Below are positions 25,579-32,116 of a stretch of 64,000 bases of DNA, piece by piece. Below the pieces are notes generated by a model. That model searched no databases. It saw nothing but the letters and a program-made list of their open reading frames with translations, and was not told where the DNA came from. The DNA lies in contig ONFO01000010.1 in assembly GCA_900317155.1 (NCBI GenBank), positions 1-64,000 of the forward strand. Reading direction: 5' to 3'. The position numbers were made by a program, and so were the translations under genes. The stretch comes from an uncultured Bacteroidales bacterium. Lineage in GTDB: Bacteria > Bacteroidota > Bacteroidia > Bacteroidales > F082. Each line of letters opens with the position of its first letter. The stretch's first letter is position 1.

Positions 25579-27255
25579 ATGGCACAAGTAGACGACAAAA
25601 AAATCATCTTCTCGATGGTGGGCGTGAGCAAAATCATCCCGCCGTCAAGACAAATCCTGAAAGACATCTACCTCTCCTTCTTCTATGGTGCGAAAATCGG
25701 CATCATCGGCCTGAATGGAGCGGGAAAATCGACCTTGCTGCGCATCATCGCAGGCAAGGAGAAATCGTATAACGGTCAAGTGGTGTTCTCACCAGGCTAT
25801 TCCGTGGGAATGCTCGACCAGGAGCCGCAACTCGACGACAACAAGACCGTCCGCCAAGTGGTGGAAGAAGGCGTGCAAGAGATTGTCGACATCCTCAAGG
25901 AATACGAGGAAATCAACAACAAATTCGCCGAACCCGATGCTGACTTCGACAAACTGATTGCCCGTCAAGGCGAGCTGACCGAACTCATCGAACAGCACGA
26001 CGCCTGGGAACTCGACAGCAAGCTGGAACGCGCCATGGACGCATTGAACTGTCCCGACGGCGACACGCCCGTGAAGAATCTCTCGGGAGGTGAGCGCCGC
26101 CGTGTGGCTTTATGCAGATTGTTGTTGCAAGAGCCCGACATCCTGCTCCTTGACGAGCCTACCAACCACCTTGACGCCGAGAGCATCCAATGGTTGGAGA
26201 GCCACCTGCAGCAATACAAGGGCACCGTCATCGCCGTCACCCACGACCGTTACTTCCTCGACCACGTGGCTGGCTGGATCCTCGAGCTCGACCGTGGCGA
26301 AGGCATCCCGTGGAAGGGCAACTATTCCTCATGGCTCGACCAGAAGACCGCCCGCCTCGCCATGGAAGAAAAGACCGAAAGCAAACGCCGCAAGACCCTC
26401 GAACGCGAACTGGAATGGGTGCGCATGGCCCCGAAAGCGCGTCACGCCAAGGGCAAAGCCCGTTTGGAATCGTATGAAAAGATGCTCAACGAGGACGTGA
26501 AGGAAAAGGAAGAGAAACTCGAAATCTACATCCCTAACGGCGACCGACTTGGAACGAAAGTTATTGAAGCGCACGATGTCACAAAGGCTTACGGCGACAA
26601 GTTGTTGTTCGAAAACTTGAACTTCAGCCTGCCACAAGGCGGCATCGTCGGTGTCATCGGTCCCAACGGTGCAGGTAAGACCACGCTGTTCCGCCTCATC
26701 ATGGGCTTGGAAAAGCCTGATTCAGGCACCTTCGAGGTCGGCGAGACCGTGAAAATCGGCTATGTCGACCAACAACATGCCGACATCGATCCGGAGAAGA
26801 CCGTCTGGGAGGTCATCAGCGGTGGTAACGAACTGATTCAGTTAGGCAAACGCAGCATGAACTCGCGCGCCTACGTCTCCCGCTTCAACTTCGGCGGCAA
26901 CGACCAGCAGAAGAAAGCCGGTGTGCTGTCGGGCGGTGAAAGAAATCGTATGCACCTTGCCTTGACCTTGAAGCAAGAAGCCAACGTGCTCCTCCTCGAC
27001 GAGCCTACCAACGACATCGACGTGAACACGCTCCGTGCCTTGGAGGAAGGCTTGGAGAACTTCGCAGGCTGCGCCGTCATCATCAGCCACGACCGCTGGT
27101 TCCTCGATCGTGTAGCGACTCATATCCTTGCCTTTGAGGGCAATTCTCAGGTGTATTTCTTTGAGGGAAGTTACTCGGAATACGAGGAGAACAAACAGAA
27201 GCGCCTCGGCAATGTCGAGCCTAAACGGTTCAGGTACAAGAAACTGAAAGAATAG
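25579..27255 (+). CDS. ettA: Energy-dependent translational throttle protein EttA (ABC-F ATPase)
   Basis: This is a 558-residue cytoplasmic ABC-F protein with two ATPase domains and no membrane segment. Domain 1 has Walker A GLNGAGKST (44-52), signature NLSGGERRR and Walker B LLLDEPTNHLDAES. An arm/linker region (ESKRRKTLERELEWVRMAPKARHAKGKARL) is typical of EttA. Domain 2 has GPNGAGKTT, VLSGGERNR and LLLDEPTNDIDV. EttA binds the ribosomal E site and gates early elongation according to ATP/ADP. Length and linker match EttA rather than the resistance-type ABC-F proteins. Confidence 0.95.
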   Translation: MAQVDDKKIIFSMVGVSKIIPPSRQILKDIYLSFFYGAKIGIIGLNGAGKSTLLRIIAGKEKSYNGQVVFSPGYSVGMLDQEPQLDDNKTVRQVVEEGVQEIVDILKEYEEINNKFAEPDADFDKLIARQGELTELIEQHDAWELDSKLERAMDALNCPDGDTPVKNLSGGERRRVALCRLLLQEPDILLLDEPTNHLDAESIQWLESHLQQYKGTVIAVTHDRYFLDHVAGWILELDRGEGIPWKGNYSSWLDQKTARLAMEEKTESKRRKTLERELEWVRMAPKARHAKGKARLESYEKMLNEDVKEKEEKLEIYIPNGDRLGTKVIEAHDVTKAYGDKLLFENLNFSLPQGGIVGVIGPNGAGKTTLFRLIMGLEKPDSGTFEVGETVKIGYVDQQHADIDPEKTVWEVISGGNELIQLGKRSMNSRAYVSRFNFGGNDQQKKAGVLSGGERNRMHLALTLKQEANVLLLDEPTNDIDVNTLRALEEGLENFAGCAVIISHDRWFLDRVATHILAFEGNSQVYFFEGSYSEYEENKQKRLGNVEPKRFRYKKLKE

Positions 27256-27260
27256 GTAGT

Positions 27261-27388
27261 GAGATTCCCTTCGGGAATGAAAAGCCACTTGTTCTTAACT
27301 GCGGCGGCTTGTGACGTTTACGATTCATAAGCCTTATCTGCTGCCGCTTGTAGATTTACGATTCAACTCCATTCCCGAAGGAAATCTC
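27261..27388 (+). repeat. MITE-like inverted-repeat element, copy A
   Basis: This 128-bp element is bounded by GAGATTCCCTTCGGGAATG and, inverted, CATTCCCGAAGGAAATCTC. Inside lie CGGCGGCTTGTG and GCTGCCGCTTGTAGA. A relative with the same ends and spacing is at 31982-32115. No coding capacity. The rest of the gap (27389-27509) holds two near copies of an A-rich AAAACAAAAA...TTATAAAA segment at about 27410-27465. Confidence 0.65.
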
Positions 27389-27509
27389 CTTATTTGAAGG
27401 CATCAAAAGAAAAACAAAAAGTTTTGCATTATAAAAGAAAAACAAAAACTTTGCGTTATAAAAACAACTTTCCAACTTTTCAGCATATTAACCCTCAAAA
27501 ATCAACACT

Positions 27510-28028
27510 ATGAGTTTCGGTGAAGCCATCAAAAGCGTGTTTTCAAAGTATGCAACTTTTTCGGGACGTGCACGCCGTTCCGAGTTCTGGTATTTCTTTT
27601 TGTTCAACTTCCTCGTCAGTTTCGTTTTAAGACTTATCCCTCACTTTTCCATAGTGTCGGGTTTATGGGCTTTGGCCGTTCTGATTCCAAGCCTGACCGT
27701 TATGACGCGCCGTTTCCACGACATCGGTAAGAGCGGATGGACATATCTTTATTTCCTCATCCCCTCGCTGCTTTTCATAAGTTACTGGTTTTATTTAATC
27801 TTTCAATATATCAGTGCTGGCTACGATTTGGATGCAGAGAGCGTCGCAGCAATCATTACGGCCAATAGTTCTGCTTCGCTCATCAGTTGCATCCTTCTGC
27901 TTGTTTCATTAATTGCCTTTATCATCTTTATCGTCTTGATGGCACACGACAGCCAACCCGGCGAGAACCAATGGGGGCCCAACCCGAAAGAAGTTCCTAG
28001 CGAAAGTAATTCAGGAATGAATTACTAA
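27510..28028 (+). CDS. DUF805 membrane protein
   Basis: This 172-residue protein matches the DUF805 family. The N-terminal motif is YATFSGRARRSEFWYFFLFNFLV, followed by a second hydrophobic segment with LTVMTRRFHDIGKSGWTYL, then two more helices and a polar tail. These four-helix inner-membrane proteins are widespread and their function is not established. The gene appears monocistronic: a repeat-filled gap lies upstream and a terminator at 28055-28091. The C-terminus (QPGENQWGPNPKEV) is the usual family ending. Confidence 0.88.
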   Translation: MSFGEAIKSVFSKYATFSGRARRSEFWYFFLFNFLVSFVLRLIPHFSIVSGLWALAVLIPSLTVMTRRFHDIGKSGWTYLYFLIPSLLFISYWFYLIFQYISAGYDLDAESVAAIITANSSASLISCILLLVSLIAFIIFIVLMAHDSQPGENQWGPNPKEVPSESNSGMNY

Positions 28029-28054
28029 ATATTCCTAAGTTAGCATTTTATATC

Positions 28055-28091
28055 ACGGGGCAACATATTTTCAATGCCCCGTTATTTTTTT
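28055..28091 (+). terminator. Terminator of the DUF805 gene
   Basis: A perfect stem ACGGGGCA / TGCCCCGT with a 12-base loop is followed shortly by a T run. Confidence 0.8.
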
Positions 28092-28123
28092 CGCATATTT
28101 GCACCTATTTGAAATAAAGCAAT

Positions 28124-28131
28124 TATCTTTG
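28124..28131 (+). promoter_or_regulatory. -7 box of the C10 protease gene
   Basis: TATCTTTG matches TAnnTTTG, with TTTG at 28098-28101 about 22 bp upstream as a possible -33 element. The leader would be about 27 nt. Confidence 0.6.
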
Positions 28132-28164
28132 CCGCTTCAGAAACAATAACAAAAAACTCTCAAT

Positions 28165-30531
28165 ATGAAAAGACTGACATTGACCCTCTGCCTCATCACT
28201 GCCCTCGGCAGCCTGCTGGCAGGCCCTGTTGACCAACAGAAAGCCCAACAACTCGGTGCCAAATTCTTGAGCACCACTGCTATCAACCAAAAAAGCGCTG
28301 ACATCCAACTGAATTTAGTCTCAACCGCCGTTGACCTGCAACGTGGCGGCACTGACTATTATGTATTCAACGTCAAAAATGGCGAAGGTTTCGTCATCGT
28401 TGCCGGCGACGACCGTGTGAAGCCCATCCTCGCCTATTCTATCACAGGCAAATACGACCCTAACAACGTGGCCGAAGGCTTCCAATTCACTTTAGATGGT
28501 TTCCGCGAGGAAATCCAGTATGTTCGCGAGCACAACCTCAGTGCCACCCCCGACATCATGAACGAATGGCGTTCAGTGGCCGAAAATGGTAGCCTCAACC
28601 GCGGTCAGCAAACCCGCGCTGTGGTAGGCCCGCTTTGCCAAACCCTATGGAACCAAAACTTCCCTTGGAACAGCCAATGCCCGGAAGACCCCGAAGGCCA
28701 TGGCGGTCACGTGTATGCCGGTTGCGTCGCCACGGCCATGGGCATGGTGATGAAGTATTGGGAATGGCCTGCCCAAGGTGTGGGGTCGCACTCCTACCAT
28801 CCCGATGGCTACGCCCAACAGAGCGCTAATTTCGGAGAAACCGAATACCACTTTGAACTGATGCCCAACACTTTGGACTCTACCAGCACCGAGGAGGAAT
28901 ACTTCGAAACAGCCCAGCTGCTGCACCACCTTGGCATCTCAGTCAACATGCAATATAGCGGGCATGGCAGCGGCGCCTACTCAGAAGATGTGCCTAACTC
29001 CCTGCGCAACTACTTCCGTTACAATTGCGATGACCATGTGACCAATTACGGCGGTTGGTGGCCAGGCTGGGGCTATAACAACGAAGAATGGGCCCAGTTG
29101 CTGAAGGACGGCGGCTTGGATGAGTTCCTCCCACTTTATTACAGTGGCTCCGACGATAGCGGCGCAGGCGGTCACGCCTTTGTGTGCGACGGCTACGACG
29201 AGAACGACTACTTCCACTTCAACTGGGGCTGGAGTGGTCGCGACAACGCATGGTGCCCCATCGGTGCCCTTAACACGACTCGTTATGCCTTCAACCAAAT
29301 GAACGGCTTCACGGGGCACATCATCCCTCAAGGCGACGTTTACTACAGTCGTCCCGACAGCGTGGCCGACATGCTTGCCGTTGAGAAAGCTTCGATGGAT
29401 GCCGTGCGCCTCAGCTGGACCAACCCGACCCTCACCGTCGATGGCAGCGATTTGACGAGCATCACCTCTGTCATCATCCGCCGCAACTTTGAAGAAATCG
29501 CCGTGTTGACCGATGCACAAGTGGGTGCCGACATGGAATACGAGGACAACGGCCTCGAACCTGGCCTTTACGAATACGCCATCCACGTCACCAACGAAGC
29601 CGGTATCAGCCGCACTACCTACCGCAGCGTGCTCGTCGGCGAGAAGTGCTCCGTCGTTTTCCAACTTCACGACGATGGAGACGACGGCTGGAAAGGCGCC
29701 GCCATCAGCGTGACCTCCGAAAACGGACAACGCATCGCCATCATTACGATGACCGAGGGCTCAGACTTGGTTGTTGACCTTCCTTTGCTGCGCGGTAACC
29801 TCAACTTCATCTGGAACCACGGCTGGTATCATGCCTATCCAGAACACGACACAGACGGAGAATGCTCCTTCACCATCCTCGACTATGCTGGCAACGAACT
29901 TTTCACCAGCAGCGAACTCGAAGACGGTATCTTCATGACCTACGAGAACAACTGCGAAGAAGGTCCGCTGACATGCTATCCTGTGCAGAACCTGCAAGGT
30001 GAATACCAATGGCATGGTAATGAAGAATATGGCGCTTTCATCTCTTGGGACAGACCCAACATCACCGCTAACCTTCATCATTTCCAAGTAGTTCGCAACA
30101 TTGGTGCTTACAAGTCTAGAGAAGAACTGATAGCAGAAATTCCTTACAATGGCAACAACAGTTATGACTTTTTCGACAACACCTACGAATTGATTCAAGG
30201 CGATGTCTACTACTCCGTCAACGCTGTGTATATCCGTGGTGAAGAGAAATGCGAATCAGAGTATTTGGATGTGATGATTGACATCACTGATGTTGAAGAG
30301 AACACTGCCAATATCAACCTCTATCCCAACCCAACCAACGGTCTGCTCAACATCGAAGGCCAAGGCACGATGCACATCAGCATCGCTAACCTCTTGGGTC
30401 AAACGCTGCAAGAGACAACCTCCGAAGGCAGCACCACCCTCGACCTGAGCTGCTATGAATCAGGCATGTACCTCATCCGCATCGAGACTGAAAACGGTGT
30501 GATGGTGCAAAAGGTAAATGTAAGAAAGTAA
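28165..30531 (+). CDS. C10 family (streptopain-like) cysteine protease with T9SS sorting domain
   Basis: This 788-residue exported protease has a signal peptide ending near SLLAG and an inhibitory propeptide of the Spi type (about 25-130, with YYVFNVKNGEGFVIVAGDDR and ILAYSITGKYD). The peptidase domain carries the catalytic Cys187 in YAGCVATAMGMVMKYW and His337 in AGGHAFVCDGYDENDYFHFNWGW, as in streptopain, interpain and periodontain. Beta modules follow, then a T9SS type-A domain (LYPNPTNGLLNIEG ... GMYLIRIET ... VQKVNVRK). It likely digests host or dietary protein at the cell surface and is kept inactive until the propeptide is removed. Confidence 0.94.
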   Translation: MKRLTLTLCLITALGSLLAGPVDQQKAQQLGAKFLSTTAINQKSADIQLNLVSTAVDLQRGGTDYYVFNVKNGEGFVIVAGDDRVKPILAYSITGKYDPNNVAEGFQFTLDGFREEIQYVREHNLSATPDIMNEWRSVAENGSLNRGQQTRAVVGPLCQTLWNQNFPWNSQCPEDPEGHGGHVYAGCVATAMGMVMKYWEWPAQGVGSHSYHPDGYAQQSANFGETEYHFELMPNTLDSTSTEEEYFETAQLLHHLGISVNMQYSGHGSGAYSEDVPNSLRNYFRYNCDDHVTNYGGWWPGWGYNNEEWAQLLKDGGLDEFLPLYYSGSDDSGAGGHAFVCDGYDENDYFHFNWGWSGRDNAWCPIGALNTTRYAFNQMNGFTGHIIPQGDVYYSRPDSVADMLAVEKASMDAVRLSWTNPTLTVDGSDLTSITSVIIRRNFEEIAVLTDAQVGADMEYEDNGLEPGLYEYAIHVTNEAGISRTTYRSVLVGEKCSVVFQLHDDGDDGWKGAAISVTSENGQRIAIITMTEGSDLVVDLPLLRGNLNFIWNHGWYHAYPEHDTDGECSFTILDYAGNELFTSSELEDGIFMTYENNCEEGPLTCYPVQNLQGEYQWHGNEEYGAFISWDRPNITANLHHFQVVRNIGAYKSREELIAEIPYNGNNSYDFFDNTYELIQGDVYYSVNAVYIRGEEKCESEYLDVMIDITDVEENTANINLYPNPTNGLLNIEGQGTMHISIANLLGQTLQETTSEGSTTLDLSCYESGMYLIRIETENGVMVQKVNVRK

Positions 30532-30553
30532 AGCTTTTGTTTTCATAATTGTT

Positions 30554-30592
30554 GAAAGCCGCCTCGGAGTTTCGGGGCGGCTTTCTGTTTTT
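30554..30592 (+). terminator. Terminator of the C10 protease gene
   Basis: A GC-rich stem GAAAGCCGCCTCGG / CGGGGCGGCTTTC is followed by a T-rich stretch. Confidence 0.8.
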
Positions 30593-30606
30593 GGTCTGTA
30601 AGGCTT

Positions 30607-30665
30607 TCGTATCACGGCAGCCGCGGCTTGTTGCATTCGGGCCGAATGCAAGCCGGCGGCTGCCA
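30607..30665. repeat. Strong inverted repeat in the 30.6 kb gap
   Basis: Arms GGCAGCCGCGGCTTGTTGCA and, inverted, TGCAAGCCGGCGGCTGCC surround CCGAATGC-type inner arms, giving about 20 base pairs. The left flank TCGTATCACGGCAGCCG recurs exactly, inverted, at 22878-22894. It lies between convergent genes. Confidence 0.65.
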
Positions 30666-30690
30666 CAATGTGACAAGTCCTGCAAAGGAA

Positions 30691-31908
30691 TTACCACTTC
30701 AAGATCTTCCTGAAGTCGTATTCCTCAGGATTGGGCAGGTAAGCCTTGGCAGCTTCGTAATCGGCAGGCATGATGTACTGCAAACCATCGTTGAATATCA
30801 ACTCGGCCTTGGGACCATTGAGGTTCACCAAACGCGGCTTGATCTTGCCGTTCTCGTCCTCGACATCCTTCAGATAGAGCGGTTCGATCTCGCCCTTCGG
30901 GTTGGCCGTGACCATGGCGCCACTCACACCCTTGTCGAAGAGTTTCTTCACGCCGTAACCCAGCAGGGAGCAATAGGTCAGGTCGTAGCCGTTAGGCTCG
31001 ACGCAACGGATGCCATAACCGATTTCAACGGGACGGCTCTTCACGTTGATGCCCAAAGCTTTCAGTCTTTGTTGCAGCAAGAGGTTGAAGATGTGAGCCT
31101 TACTGACATTACCCAGCTCGGGATGGCCGTGTTCGTCGTAAGTGAAGGCCACACCCGATTTCTCGATTTCCTCGTCGCTCATGAAGTGGAACACACCTTC
31201 ACTGATGATGACTACACCGTAATTCACACCCAACAGCTTACGTTTCACGATAGAGCTGACCACCAACTTGATGATGGCATCGAACGTGACCTCTGTCTTG
31301 TTGAACATCTCAGGGATGACCACCATCGGGCAATGGCAGGCCGAAGTCATACCAAAAGCCAAGTGACCGGCTTCACGACCCATGGCTGAAACCACGAACC
31401 AGTTGCCGCTGGTGCGGGCATCTTCGTAGATGGTCTGCACCAAATGCACTCCGGCATCCTTGGCGGAATAATAGCCGAAGGTCGGGCTGCCTTCGGGCAA
31501 CGGAAGGTCGTTGTCGATGGTCTTGGGCACGTGGATGTTTTGGATGGGGAAGCCACTGCTGGCCAAGAACTTCGAGATGCGGTTGGCCGTCGAAGCGGTG
31601 TCGTCGCCACCGATGGTAACCAACAGCTTGATGTTGTTTTTGACAAAGAATTCGGTATTAAACTCCTCATTCTTTGGTTTATAACGGCTCATCTTCAGGG
31701 CAGAACCGCCTTGTTTCAAGATAGCATCGGCATAGAGGAAGTCCATTTCGACCACATCGGGGTTGGGCTTGAAGAGGTTTTTATAGCCTTCGTTGAGGCC
31801 GAGTACGCGATAACCATCCTTGAGGAAGGTCTTGGCCACGGTACTGATGACCGTGTTGATTCCGGGAGCTGGACCGCCACCGGCGAGAATCACGATGGAA
31901 TTTTTCAT
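30691..31908 (-). CDS. 6-phosphofructokinase, pyrophosphate-dependent type
   Basis: This 405-residue phosphofructokinase phosphorylates fructose 6-phosphate in glycolysis. The phosphate-donor motif reads TIGGDDT (residues 98-104) and the catalytic loop PKTIDND (128-134, catalytic Asp132). Asp103 in GGDD and Lys129 in PKTIDND are the residues that mark PPi-using enzymes, where ATP enzymes have GGDG and PGTIDND. The N-terminal ILAGGGPAPGINTVI is standard. The assignment to PPi use is therefore from known family rules, not shown here. The start lies beside an 8-bp tandem repeat (31921-31980), and no clean -7 box is seen. Confidence 0.92.
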   Translation of the reverse strand: MKNSIVILAGGGPAPGINTVISTVAKTFLKDGYRVLGLNEGYKNLFKPNPDVVEMDFLYADAILKQGGSALKMSRYKPKNEEFNTEFFVKNNIKLLVTIGGDDTASTANRISKFLASSGFPIQNIHVPKTIDNDLPLPEGSPTFGYYSAKDAGVHLVQTIYEDARTSGNWFVVSAMGREAGHLAFGMTSACHCPMVVIPEMFNKTEVTFDAIIKLVVSSIVKRKLLGVNYGVVIISEGVFHFMSDEEIEKSGVAFTYDEHGHPELGNVSKAHIFNLLLQQRLKALGINVKSRPVEIGYGIRCVEPNGYDLTYCSLLGYGVKKLFDKGVSGAMVTANPKGEIEPLYLKDVEDENGKIKPRLVNLNGPKAELIFNDGLQYIMPADYEAAKAYLPNPEEYDFRKILKW

Positions 31909-31920
31909 ATTATCGGATTT

Positions 31921-31980
31921 AAAGATTTAAAATTCAAAGATTTAAAGATTCAAAGATTTAAAGATTCAAAGATTCAAAAT
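31921..31980 (-). repeat. Tandem 8-bp repeats (AAAGATTY) ahead of phosphofructokinase
   Basis: Seven to eight units of AAAGATTT/AAAGATTC fill this 60-bp stretch, which is the 5' flank of the phosphofructokinase gene. Read on the coding strand each unit gives RAATCTTT, so several overlapping AATCTTTG words (one base from the TAnnTTTG box) arise. Confidence 0.75.
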
Positions 31981-31981
31981 C

Positions 31982-32115
31982 GAGTTTCCCTTCGGGAATG
32001 GAGTAGCTCTGTTTTTGTTTTCTGCGACGGCTTGTGGTATCATCAGTTCGTAAGGTCCCAAAGGCCGTCGCTTGATAACTGACACCACCCTCCATTCCCC
32101 GCAGGGGAATCCCTC
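31982..32115. repeat. MITE-like inverted-repeat element, copy B
   Basis: This 134-bp relative of 27261-27388 starts GAGTTTCCCTTCGGGAATGG and ends CCATTCCCCGCAGGGGAATC, with inner CGACGGCTTGTGG and GCCGTCGCTTG. It stops one base before the GH92 stop codon region. Confidence 0.65.
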
Positions 32116-32116
32116 T

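Noticed and set aside
31921-31980. Possible CRISPR-like array
   Set aside because: Units are only 8 bp with no spacers; it is a simple tandem repeat.
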